Below, piece by piece: positions 8,362 to 16,407 of a DNA stretch of 64,000 bases. The notes beneath the pieces were generated by a model. That model saw only the letters and a list, made by a program, of their open reading frames with translations, made no database searches and was not told where the DNA came from. Source of the DNA: an uncultured Oscillospiraceae bacterium (GTDB taxonomy: Bacteria; Bacillota; Clostridia; Oscillospirales; Ruminococcaceae); assembly GCA_910579175.1 (NCBI GenBank), contig CAJTTB010000011.1, positions 1 to 64,000 of the forward strand. The letters are read 5' to 3'. Both the position numbers and the translations under genes were made by a program. Every line of letters begins with the position of its first letter. The stretch's first letter is position 1.

Positions 8362-10509
8362 ATGAACAACAAAATAAAGAAACCGCTTGCAGCTATTCTT
8401 TGCTGCATAGTACTTGTCGGAAGTATCGGCGCTACCGTATTTGCTATGACATCTGGAAAAGAGCAGGAAGAACCAGAAGAAAAGTCGGCTTTACTGGTTG
8501 AGGAAAATGAAGCCGATCTTGTGAAGGATGAAACTGTTTATGTTTTAGCTGGCGCGGACGGAAGCGTTGAAAAGATCATTGTCAGTGATTGGATTAAAAA
8601 TTCGGTTGGCAGTAATTCGTTCTCTGATAAATCGGAATTGACAAATGTCGAAAATGTCAAAGGCGATGAATCGTATACCATGAACGGCGACAATATGCGG
8701 GTATGGGACGCACAAGGCAACGACATCTATTATCAGGGCGATATCGAAAAGGAACTTCCTGTAAATCTCAACGTTTCATATAAGCTGGATGGAAACAACA
8801 TCTCCCCCAAAGATCTTGCTGGAAAAAGCGGTAGGGTAACCATCCGTTTCGACTATGAAAACAATCAATTTCAGACAGTGGAAATAAACGGAAAACAGGA
8901 GAAAATATATGTTCCCTTTGCTATGATAACCGGGATGATGCTGGATAACGATATATTTACCGATGTAGATGTATCAAATGGAAAATTGATAAACGACGGT
9001 GATCGTACAATCGTTGCCGGAATTGCTTTTCCCGGACTACAAAGCAATCTGAATATAGATAAGGAGAAGTTTGAAGTTCCTGACTATGTGGAAATCAGCG
9101 CCGATGTGAAAAATTTTGAAATGACCAATATGGTAACGATTGCTACAAATGAAATATTCACCGGTCTGAATACGGATGAATTTGATTCTGTAGATGATCT
9201 GACGAATTCCCTGGATGAACTCACGGATGCAATGGATCAGCTTATAGACGGTTCTTCACAGCTGTATGATGGTCTGTGTACTCTTCTGGATAAATCCGAA
9301 GAGCTTGTAAACGGAATCAATCAACTGGCGGACGGTGCTGCAAAACTAAAGAATGGTGCGGGCGATCTGGATAACGGCGCTATAGATCTAGCAAACGGTG
9401 CAAAACAATTAACTGAGGGTCTTGGACAACTTACAGCCAACAATGATACCCTGAACGCTGGATCCAAGCAGGTATTTGATTCGCTTCTAAATATGGCAAA
9501 TACGCAGCTTGCAGCGGCAGAACTGAGTGTACCAGAACTGACCATCGAGAACTATGCAGGCATTTTAAATGAGATCATTGCTTCTCTTGATACAAGCAAT
9601 GTGGCAAAACAAGCACAAGCAGTCGCACTGCAAAAAGTAACAGCAGCCGTCAATGAGCAGAAAGATACAATTACTGCTAGTGTGACAGCCGCTGTGAAGG
9701 AACAGGTTACTGCTAAGGTTTCAGAGGGTGTCCGTGAGAATGTAAAAGCACAGGTTCTGGCATCCCAAGGTATGACAGAAGAGCAGTATGAGGCGGCTGT
9801 TAATACTGGTGCGATTGCACCAGAACAGCAGGCTCAGATTGATATTGCTATTGACACTCAAATGGAGTCTGAAACTGTAAAGGCAACAATTGATGCAAAT
9901 GTAAATACACAGATGCAGTCGGAGGACATCCAAAAAACAATTGCTGTAAAAACCGAAGAACAGATTAAACTTCTGATCGAACAGAATATGAATTCCGCTG
10001 AAGTACAGGCACAGATCACAGCGGCTCTTGAACAGGCAAAGTCCGGTGCGGCTTCTATATCTGCCATTAAGGAGCAACTTGACAGCTATAACACTTTCTA
10101 TATCGGACTTAGCCAGTATACCGCTGGTGTTGCTTCGGTCAAAGACGGAGCAGATGCACTGAATGCAGGTGCTGATCAGCTGAAAGCAGGAACAGCAGAA
10201 TTGTATGCTGGTATGAATGAACTGTACAATGGAATTCTCGAGCTCAAGAATGGTGCTCCTGCTCTTGTAGATGGAGTGATTGCATTGCGTGACGGTGCTA
10301 TGAAGTTGTCTGATGGTCTAAAAGAGTTTAATGAACAGGGTATTCAGAAGCTTGTCGATGCTGTGGACGGAGATCTCGACGGATTATTCACCAGAATCAA
10401 AGCCACTGAAGATGTTTCAAAGAATTATAAATCTTTCTCTGGTGTTTCCGATGATATGGACGGTCAGGTAAAGTTTATATATCGCACTGATTCTATTAAA
10501 ATGGAATAA
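8362..10509 (+). CDS. Secreted LxxG-heptad coiled-coil protein, MMPL partner
   Basis: A 715-residue protein with a signal/anchor helix at residues 8-30. An N-terminal beta-rich domain (~40-260) precedes two blocks of xxxLxxG heptads (LVNGINQLADGAAKLKNGAG at ~310-365 and LNAGADQLKAGTAELYAGMN at ~595-650). A long Gln/Glu/Ala-rich coiled coil lies between them. The heptads match the family described as xxxLxxG repeats next to YhgE/Pip- and MMPL-type transporters. It has its own caggaggtaa ribosome binding site after a 133-nt gap from the MMPL gene. It is probably a cell-wall-facing partner that spans between membrane and wall. There is no C-terminal anchor: it ends after an IKME tail. Confidence 0.75.
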   Translation: MNNKIKKPLAAILCCIVLVGSIGATVFAMTSGKEQEEPEEKSALLVEENEADLVKDETVYVLAGADGSVEKIIVSDWIKNSVGSNSFSDKSELTNVENVKGDESYTMNGDNMRVWDAQGNDIYYQGDIEKELPVNLNVSYKLDGNNISPKDLAGKSGRVTIRFDYENNQFQTVEINGKQEKIYVPFAMITGMMLDNDIFTDVDVSNGKLINDGDRTIVAGIAFPGLQSNLNIDKEKFEVPDYVEISADVKNFEMTNMVTIATNEIFTGLNTDEFDSVDDLTNSLDELTDAMDQLIDGSSQLYDGLCTLLDKSEELVNGINQLADGAAKLKNGAGDLDNGAIDLANGAKQLTEGLGQLTANNDTLNAGSKQVFDSLLNMANTQLAAAELSVPELTIENYAGILNEIIASLDTSNVAKQAQAVALQKVTAAVNEQKDTITASVTAAVKEQVTAKVSEGVRENVKAQVLASQGMTEEQYEAAVNTGAIAPEQQAQIDIAIDTQMESETVKATIDANVNTQMQSEDIQKTIAVKTEEQIKLLIEQNMNSAEVQAQITAALEQAKSGAASISAIKEQLDSYNTFYIGLSQYTAGVASVKDGADALNAGADQLKAGTAELYAGMNELYNGILELKNGAPALVDGVIALRDGAMKLSDGLKEFNEQGIQKLVDAVDGDLDGLFTRIKATEDVSKNYKSFSGVSDDMDGQVKFIYRTDSIKME

Positions 10510-10540
10510 ATCATTTAAAAAAATTTCCCTTTGCTTAAAG

Positions 10541-10572
10541 ACAGTCGCAACGTCAGATGGCGTTACGACTGT
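10541..10572 (+). terminator. Hairpin downstream of the envelope operon
   Basis: acagtcgcaacg pairs with cgttacgactgt (one mismatch). There is no strong T-tract. A second hairpin at 10657-10686 (aaatcacttg / caggtgattt) is followed by tttat and is the better terminator. Confidence 0.5.
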
Positions 10573-10656
10573 TGATAAAGGTGTGGATACGAAAAAGCTT
10601 CATTGATAGTATCGCCGAAAAGTAGGAGAAGGTCTTATCATAAATTATGTATTTAG

Positions 10657-10690
10657 AAATCACTTGTTTGAGTTGACAGGTGATTTTTAT
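10657..10690 (+). terminator. Intrinsic terminator
   Basis: A ten-base stem (one G-T pair) with a 10-nt loop and trailing tttta. Confidence 0.6.
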
Positions 10691-10868
10691 TTCGTGCCAG
10701 AAAATCTTTACAGTTTTAGGCGATCAAACAAGGTAGGAACTGCTGTTTGTTATACTGTCTGGCAAGAAGTACAGGAAGAACAATGACAGACGGGGAACTC
10801 TACGCAGCGTAGGTTGATACCAAAAGTCAGACCTGTTATCCTGTTAACAGAAAGGAGTTGTCATATAG

Positions 10869-11452
10869 ATGAATAATTATATTACAGGTGCAACAATCAA
10901 AACATTAAGAGATAAGTTGCACTTAACACAATCACAATTAGCGGAAAAACTGTGTGTTAGCGATAAAGCTATTTCAAAATGGGAAACGGGAAAAGGGTTT
11001 CCAGACATTTCTCTCATGGAACCACTGGCTGCTGCATTAAGAGTTTCCATTCCTGAATTGTTGACAGGAGAGCAGATTATTAATGCAAATCGTTGTGCAA
11101 ATATTATGAAATCCAATATATACATTTGTCCGATATGTAGAAATATTTTATACTCCACAGGTGCTGCCCTTATTTCCTGTTGTGGAGTTACGCTGCCACC
11201 AGAGCAAGCAGAAAATGCAGACACTGAACATCAGTTTCTATGCAAAAAAATGATGATGAATACAGAATATCTATTTGTCATCCTATGACAAAAGAACACT
11301 ACATCTCATTTATAGCATATTGTACAGATGAACGCTTTGAAATGATTAAGCTCTATCCAGAGGGAATAACAGAAATAAATTTTTTTAACAGAGGTCATGG
11401 TCAGATTCTTTGGTATTGCAATCATCACGGATTATTTTCACTAAAAGTTTAA
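10869..11452 (+). pseudogene. XRE regulator with rubredoxin/desulfoferrodoxin-like tail, frameshifted
   Basis: The HTH domain is at residues 5-60 (TIKTLRDKLHLTQSQLAEKL, VSDKAISKWETGKGFPDISL). Then come CPICRN and a second cysteine cluster, and after the lesion HPMTKEHYISFIAY and YCNHHGLFSLKV. The parts belong to one known layout: XRE domain plus a C-terminal metal-binding domain of about 120 residues. The first frame runs to 11288 and the second opens at 11240. The switch falls at the A7 run 11244-11250, where a -1 shift restores DDEYRISICHPMTKEHY. It may be a lost A, a sequencing error or programmed slippage. The neighbour is a flavoprotein, so a redox-sensing role is plausible. Confidence 0.7.
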
Positions 11453-11468
11453 ATAAGGAGGAATTGTT

Positions 11469-12140
11469 ATAAAAGTAACAGTATTTAACGGCAGTCCTGC
11501 AAGAGAAAACAGTGCTACGAATGTAATTGCAAAAACTTTTTTAAAAGGGGCGGAATCGGCAGGTGCAGAAACTGAGAACATCTTTTTGGCAAACTATGAA
11601 ATTCATCAATGTCGAGGGTGTTTTTCATGTTGGTTTAAGAAACCGGGTGAATGTGTACTTCAAGATAATATGCAAAAACTTTTACAACTCTACAATGAAT
11701 CTGATATTATATGCTTTGCCACACCAACATACACATGGAATATGACTGCTTTGCTCAAGAATTTTGTAGACCGTCTTGCACCCTTGAAGTGCCCTAAAAT
11801 GACAGAGCAAAATGGAAGCTACGATTTGCAGGATGTAAAAGCAAAAACACAAAAATTTGTGGTTATTTCTAATTGTGGTTTTCCAGGTGATAATAATTTT
11901 GAAGTCTTGCGTGCTTCTGTCGCTTATTGCAATCCATCTCTTGAAATTTATCGCAACTGTGGAAAATTGCTGAAAACAAAAAATCCTATAGCTTGTGAAA
12001 AAGTTGAGCAATGGCTAAAGGTTGTAGAAAGAGCTGGAAGAGAAATGCTTGTACAGGGAAATATATCGGCAGATATTGCTGAGGCTTTGAACATGCAGCT
12101 TATGTCTGTTAAAGAATATGCAGCCTTTTTAGGTATGTAG
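11469..12140 (+). CDS. Flavodoxin-family NAD(P)H-dependent oxidoreductase
   Basis: A 223-residue FMN-binding reductase of the flavodoxin-like fold. KVTVFNGSPARENSAT is the FMN phosphate loop, and CRGCFSCWFKKPGEC is the cysteine cluster common in the iron-sulfur-flavoprotein-like branch. CFATPTYTWNMTALLKNFVD gives the FMN-contacting TPTY loop. It has an excellent taaggagg 7 nt upstream, but the codon at the expected start position is ATA (11469), not ATG. An ATT is two codons earlier, and the first TTG is at 11586, inside the domain. Either ATA is used or one base is miscalled. It follows the frameshifted redox-type XRE gene by 16 nt. Confidence 0.8.
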   Translation: MKVTVFNGSPARENSATNVIAKTFLKGAESAGAETENIFLANYEIHQCRGCFSCWFKKPGECVLQDNMQKLLQLYNESDIICFATPTYTWNMTALLKNFVDRLAPLKCPKMTEQNGSYDLQDVKAKTQKFVVISNCGFPGDNNFEVLRASVAYCNPSLEIYRNCGKLLKTKNPIACEKVEQWLKVVERAGREMLVQGNISADIAEALNMQLMSVKEYAAFLGM

Positions 12141-12510
12141 TTACTTGAATATTGACCATGTTGATTATATGTTTTCTGAAAGCACTCATGTCAAAAAGAG
12201 AGAGAATTTTGAATCGTAAGTCATGAGAAAATGACTAAGGAGTCAGATAGAAAAGAGTATGCAGTGGCAACATGGAATATAAATTTTTAAGGAAAGGGAA
12301 GAATAGGTAGAAAATCGGATACTTTGGATGAGAGTAGAGATAATATTCTTTTTATAAGTTGGAGAGCGTGGCAATGGTTATACTCTTTTATTATAAGGAT
12401 AAAAATTAATTTTGTAAGAAGTAATATAGCATTATGTCTGGGATTATGTGAAAAAAGCAGTAAAAGTGTGATGAAAAGCACAAAAATAGTGAAAAATATA
12501 ATGATATATT
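12141..12510. other. Intergenic stretch without a supported gene
   Basis: I see no coding signal. Overlapping short frames on both strands lack ribosome binding sites. Confidence 0.4.
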
Positions 12511-12518
12511 GGTATAAT
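12510..12518 (+). promoter_or_regulatory. Extended -10 promoter element
   Basis: TGG-TATAAT is an extended -10 upstream of the XRE/hsdM remnants. Confidence 0.4.
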
Positions 12519-12563
12519 ATGAAATATATTTAGAGGGAAAAGGTGAATGAAAGTAACTTATAA

Positions 12564-12632
12564 TTATTTGTAAAAATTTGTGATGTGCTTGAATGTGGTG
12601 TTGACGATATTTTGGAATTTTCAAAAGATTGA
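12564..12632 (+). pseudogene. 3' remnant of an XRE regulator gene
   Basis: The frame reads LFVKICDVLECGVDDILEF-SKD and stops at 12630. This is the conserved C-terminal end of small XRE proteins (compare the 4204 gene's ending). Codons upstream are interrupted by stops, so only the tail survives. Its stop codon overlaps the ribosome binding site of the hsdM fragment, an arrangement typical of restriction loci with a small XRE regulator. Confidence 0.6.
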
Positions 12633-12645
12633 GGAGGATACAGGA

Positions 12646-12930
12646 GTGGCAGCAAAAGCAAAGATGAAAGAAATTTCTATGGAAGAGGCTCTATGGAAAT
12701 CTGCGGATAAATTGAGGGGTTCGGTAGAACCGTCTAAATATAAGCACATAATTTTAAGTTTGTTTTTCCTAAAGTTTGCAAGTGATAAATTTGAGGCTCA
12801 GAGAGTGAGAATCATTGCAGATGGTATGGAGAAATTTGTGGATAATATTGCGTTCTATACAAAAGATAATGTGTTCTATTTGCCACAGGAAAGCAAGATA
12901 ACAGACGAGGAGAGAGGTAGATCCTTCTAA
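12646..12930 (+). pseudogene. hsdM: Type I restriction-modification HsdM, N-terminal fragment
   Basis: GTG start 8 nt after gaggagg. The product matches the HsdM N-terminal helical domain: EEALWKSADKLRGSVEPSKY, KHIILSLFFLKFASDKFE and NVFYLPQES. HsdM is normally about 500 residues and needs the SAM-binding and NPPF motifs, all absent here; the frame ends after 94 codons in unrelated sequence. No hsdS or hsdR is present. It is a broken remnant with no expected methyltransferase activity. Confidence 0.8.
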
Positions 12931-12937
12931 GCTATAC

Positions 12938-12966
12938 TTGTCAACAGATACTTTTGTTGTTATAAT
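12938..12966 (+). promoter_or_regulatory. Promoter of the DUF998-like gene with overlapping dyad
   Basis: TTGTCA, 17 bp, TATAAT. The -35 overlaps TACTTG-N4-CAGATA, an inverted repeat also found in the promoter at 14595-14623. Confidence 0.7.
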
Positions 12967-13001
12967 GTAAGCGGTAAATACAGATTTTGTGAGGTGTTAG
13001 A

Positions 13002-13610
13002 ATGAATAAAACAATAGCAAGTATCGGGGCTTTGATAGTAACGATTTCGGTATTGTTATTTGCCATTTGTATGTTAATCTCTTTTCACTTTGGAAGTTAT
13101 TTTATATGTATGTTATTGCCTATTGGATATATCATGATGACCGCTGGTTTTTGCAATGAAAGCGATGAAAAATATAGAGTGGCAGCCAATGTTTCTATGA
13201 TATTTGCTGCGATTTACGCGGTTTTGATATTTCTTGTATATTTCGCACAAACAACCTCTGTACGATTAGATTCACTCGATGATCAGGCTATGAGAATACT
13301 TGACTATTCAAGAGGTGGATTGTTTTTTAACTATGATTTACTTGGATATGGTATGATGGCACTTTCCACTTTTTTTATTGGGCTGACAATCGACGCAAAG
13401 AAAAAAACAGATAAGTGGTTAAAGTATCTAATGTTGGTTCATGGAGTATTCTTTTTTTCTTGCTTTATCATGCCAATGACAGGAATATTTGGCACTATGG
13501 CAAATGGAGAAACCAATATAGGTGGAATCATCGCACTTGAGTTTTGGTGCATATACTTTACTCCAATTGGTATTTTATCATTGATACACTTTAGAAAAAG
13601 CAATGGATAA
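13002..13610 (+). CDS. Six-helix membrane protein, DUF998-like
   Basis: A 202-residue hydrophobic protein with about six transmembrane helices (residues ~8-30, 33-50, 62-84, 110-130, 142-165, 178-198). Conserved-looking loops include GFCNESDEKYRVAANVSM and YSRGGLFFNYDLLGYGMM. The composition and helix spacing fit DUF998/DUF2306-type membrane proteins. No enzymatic motif is visible. It is monocistronic with a near-consensus promoter at 12938-12966 and tgaggtg before the ATG. Confidence 0.55.
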   Translation: MNKTIASIGALIVTISVLLFAICMLISFHFGSYFICMLLPIGYIMMTAGFCNESDEKYRVAANVSMIFAAIYAVLIFLVYFAQTTSVRLDSLDDQAMRILDYSRGGLFFNYDLLGYGMMALSTFFIGLTIDAKKKTDKWLKYLMLVHGVFFFSCFIMPMTGIFGTMANGETNIGGIIALEFWCIYFTPIGILSLIHFRKSNG

Positions 13611-14010
13611 TTTTCAGTTTATCGGGGATTTTTTTAACAAGTAGTTCAACCAAAGGCGACGCAAGGTAGTCATATTTGTCTGCCTTTTGAGAAACTTTTT
13701 TGACACTAGAAAATTTGAAAGCCAAAGATAACAGGTGAAATATCAATTAATATACGAAATATTTTCTTATGAAAACCTAGAAAATACAGTCTCATATCGT
13801 TGGATTTGCTGAGTGGAAACAAAGCCAAAAAGGTTGTAAACTCACATAAACACTGGATTTATGATTTTAAAAATTCCAATTTGATAGCAAATGATGGCAG
13901 ACTGAAAAACACATTTATTTTGTGTTTCCTATGTCTTATAAGTACAATTGTCTGAATCAATTTTAAAAGGACATTATCGACTTATACAGTTGGCAATGCC
14001 TTTTTTATGT
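13611..14010. other. Intergenic stretch, likely decayed
   Basis: No gene supported on either strand. Some protein-like fragments are interrupted by stops and I could not place them in a family. Confidence 0.4.
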
Positions 14011-14313
14011 TTACTTACAGTTTAATTTATTACAAAGCCTTGTCATAGCGCCTTGTGCCACTGAAATATCCGTTTCTAGGGGAACTACAACTGTAATACC
14101 AAATAGACTATCCCATTGAAACACAAGATTGAGAGGATCACTTTCAATGATATATTGAGCGTTTGCAGAAATTTGGGATATCTTTCCATCAATCGTCGCC
14201 TGATACGCCTTCAGTAGTGTGATAAAGGTGTCAAGTTCATCAAAAGAGTTATCAGCCGAAATAAATATCCAGCGTTCTTTACTGATTGAATTTACTTTAT
14301 ACATAGATTTCAC
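14011..14313 (-). CDS. Hypothetical 100-residue protein
   Basis: I do not recognise a family. The start is well supported by gaggtgaa 6-8 nt upstream of the ATG. The composition suggests a soluble alpha/beta protein: SISKERWIFISADNSFDELD, a helical LDTFITLLKAYQATIDGK and a beta-rich FQWDSLFGITVVVPLETD. No cysteine cluster and no hydrophobic helix. It is a lone minus-strand gene between two plus-strand membrane-protein genes. Confidence 0.55.
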   Translation of the reverse strand: MKSMYKVNSISKERWIFISADNSFDELDTFITLLKAYQATIDGKISQISANAQYIIESDPLNLVFQWDSLFGITVVVPLETDISVAQGAMTRLCNKLNCK

Positions 14314-14594
14314 CTCGCAAATGATTTATCCTTTAGTTTATCCCTGGGTGTCGTTAGCATTACATTACTTAGTTTTTGAGACGGAACTTTCATTCAAGTC
14401 TGTATGATATCAAGTTTTGAATCTATATAATGTCATTTGTTGTAATTCTCTTGAGAAATTTCGTCTGTTTTGTATTTCTCAATTTGTTCTGCCCGAGTAG
14501 TAAGCATGATAAATATAAATTTATTTGTTGTTGATTTGCTTATTTTATTTCTTCTGTCTTAATTTGGCACCCACTACACTTTGCCACTGGATAC

Positions 14595-14623
14595 TTGTTA
14601 GCAGGTACCTTTTCTGTTATAAT
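14595..14623 (+). promoter_or_regulatory. Promoter of the Ntn-hydrolase gene with overlapping dyad
   Basis: TTGTTA, 17 bp, TATAAT. The 33-nt stretch from 14591 matches 12934-12966 at 27 positions, including the spacer and TACTTG-N4-CAGGTA. Confidence 0.7.
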
Positions 14624-14658
14624 CAGAGCAAAAAATCTAGCTTTGGAGTAGGATAATT

Positions 14659-15735
14659 ATGATACAAAAAGAGAAGAAAACAATCCTTCGGATTTTAATG
14701 GGGATAGGCATAGCTTTGCTGATTATTTTCATCACAACACTTATTTTATTTTGGAATGAACTGCGCTCTCTTATGTCGTTGAAAAAAATCGACGATTATG
14801 GAATGTATCAAATGACCTATCATGGCGACTATGGCTTTGATGAATTTCTAGAAGTTGGCGCTTATCATGATGCGGATATTGAAGCCTTTATTACAAAGCG
14901 GTTGTTGAAAGGGTTGCCAATAGATTTGGGCGTTACAGGAGACGGCTGCACTGCTTTTGTTGTCAAGAACGAAAACAAAGACATTCTATTTGGAAGGAAT
15001 TTTGATTTTACATATGCTCCATCTTTACAGCTCTATACTACACCTGATCATGGGTATGCTTCGGTTTCCACCGTCAATCTTACCTTTGCAGGATATTCAG
15101 AGAATAATTTGCCAGACGGTTCATTTTTTGATTGTTTTTTGACCTTGGCTGCACCATTTCTTCCATTTGATGGAATGAATGAAAAAGGGCTTGCAATTGC
15201 CTTACTTGCAGTACCAGAAGCGGAAGTTCCCCATCACCCAGATAAAGTAACGCTAAATACCACCACTGCAATTCGCCTTGTACTTGATAAAGCGGCTACC
15301 ATAGAAGAAGCCATTACGTTGTTAAAACAATATAATATTTATTTTTCTGGGGATATCAAGTGTCATTATTTGATTGCTGATGCGAGTGGGCATTCTGTCA
15401 TTGTAGAATATGTCAATCAAAAGCTTTGTGTCGTTGAAACACAGCAAGAATATCAAATCGCTTCTAATTTCATAGCTTATGACGAATTGAATATTGGAGA
15501 AGGCTTTACAGAATTTGAACGTTATGACAAAGTGCAAAACACAATAGAAACAAATGAAGGTATCCTCGAGGAATCTCAAGCAGTTCAATTATTGGCTGAT
15601 GTTGGTGTTTTTGACGGTGATATGGACAAGTTGCAATGGAGTGTTCTTTATAATCTCACAACTGGTCATGGGAAGATTTTTGCAAATCGGAAAATGAATC
15701 ATATAACAGAATTTTATCTCAGTACAGATAAATAA
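14659..15735 (+). CDS. Membrane-anchored linear-amide C-N hydrolase (Ntn/C45-like)
   Basis: A 358-residue protein: signal-anchor helix at residues 10-32, then an Ntn-hydrolase domain of the choloylglycine hydrolase / acyl-CoA:6-APA acyltransferase type. GDGCTAFVVKNENKDILFGRNFDF (split around residue 97) carries the nucleophile Cys and the Arg-Asn-x-Asp pair of the family; MNEKGLAIALLAVPEAE and SGHSVIVEY follow. Family members cleave or form linear amide bonds (penicillin V, bile-acid conjugates, acyl-homoserine lactones, peptidoglycan-like amides). Unlike typical members, the Cys is internal, so maturation would require cleavage before Cys or a non-processed mode. Confidence 0.75.
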   Translation: MIQKEKKTILRILMGIGIALLIIFITTLILFWNELRSLMSLKKIDDYGMYQMTYHGDYGFDEFLEVGAYHDADIEAFITKRLLKGLPIDLGVTGDGCTAFVVKNENKDILFGRNFDFTYAPSLQLYTTPDHGYASVSTVNLTFAGYSENNLPDGSFFDCFLTLAAPFLPFDGMNEKGLAIALLAVPEAEVPHHPDKVTLNTTTAIRLVLDKAATIEEAITLLKQYNIYFSGDIKCHYLIADASGHSVIVEYVNQKLCVVETQQEYQIASNFIAYDELNIGEGFTEFERYDKVQNTIETNEGILEESQAVQLLADVGVFDGDMDKLQWSVLYNLTTGHGKIFANRKMNHITEFYLSTDK

Positions 15736-15989
15736 TCATTCGTTGATTTTTAAGTAAATTTTCCAGTTGTAAGGGACTTTCTCCAACAAATAGAATTGTT
15801 GATTTTATAGGATTTGTTATAGGTATAGCAACATCTTGGCAACAGAAAACCACCAAGCTACCCTTCGTATTTACTTACTCTTTTCTTGCTTATAAAAGGT
15901 TTTGGGGCAACTTCTTATACATTAGAACTATCATATCATACAGAAATGAAATTTAAATACTTAAAATACAAATGAATCATCAAATAAAA
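15736..15989. other. Intergenic stretch
   Basis: No gene or convincing regulatory element seen before the terminator at 15990. Confidence 0.4.
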
Positions 15990-16027
15990 AAACAATGTAT
16001 ATCGCAGAAAAACGATATACATTGTTT
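15990..16027. terminator. Bidirectional intrinsic terminator
   Basis: A perfect 15-bp stem (aaacaatgtatatcg / cgatatacattgttt) with an A-run on one side and a T-rich tract on the other. It lies between the plus-strand Ntn hydrolase and the minus-strand 55-residue gene. Confidence 0.85.
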
Positions 16028-16143
16028 CTATTATAAATCCGTCTATCAACTGTTACATTTAGTTTTTTGTTCTATTTTCCGATTGTTGTAAAACCAAATG
16101 GTACCAGTTTTTCTGTATGATGATGGAATCTTGCAAACACCTG

Positions 16144-16311
16144 TTATGCCAATCCACAATCATCATAATCTTTCCATTTATCATGATATGCTTTATCACT
16201 TAAAAAGCGATAGACCAAATAGACAGCTGTGGTAGTCACTGCCACAAGACCCAACACAAGAGATATAACCGAAAAGACATTTGTAGAACTTCTTTTTCTT
16301 TGTTTTTCCAT
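16144..16311 (-). CDS. Small single-helix membrane protein (55 residues)
   Basis: A compact gene with a clear start (ggagaggtgaacctttATG). The product is MEKQRKRSS, then a hydrophobic helix of about 22 residues (VFSVISLVLGLVAVTTTAVY), then a charged tail ending in YHDKWKDYDDCGLA. The basic N-terminus and acidic tail predict N-in/C-out or a stop-anchor. No family recognised. It lies directly downstream of ppk1 on the same strand and upstream of the bidirectional terminator, so it may be the last gene of the ppx-ppk1 transcript. Confidence 0.6.
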   Translation of the reverse strand: MEKQRKRSSTNVFSVISLVLGLVAVTTTAVYLVYRFLSDKAYHDKWKDYDDCGLA

Positions 16312-16407
16312 AAAGGTTCACCTCTCCTTTCTATGTTTTATAATAAGCAAAACCATAAATAATGTCAATCAAAGTTTGTCGTTTTTCATGAAAAATTCAC
16401 GTCAAAC

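Noticed and set aside
9721..10077. 118-codon antisense frame in the LxxG-repeat gene
   Set aside because: Shadow of the repetitive sense coding; the sense frame has the domain evidence.
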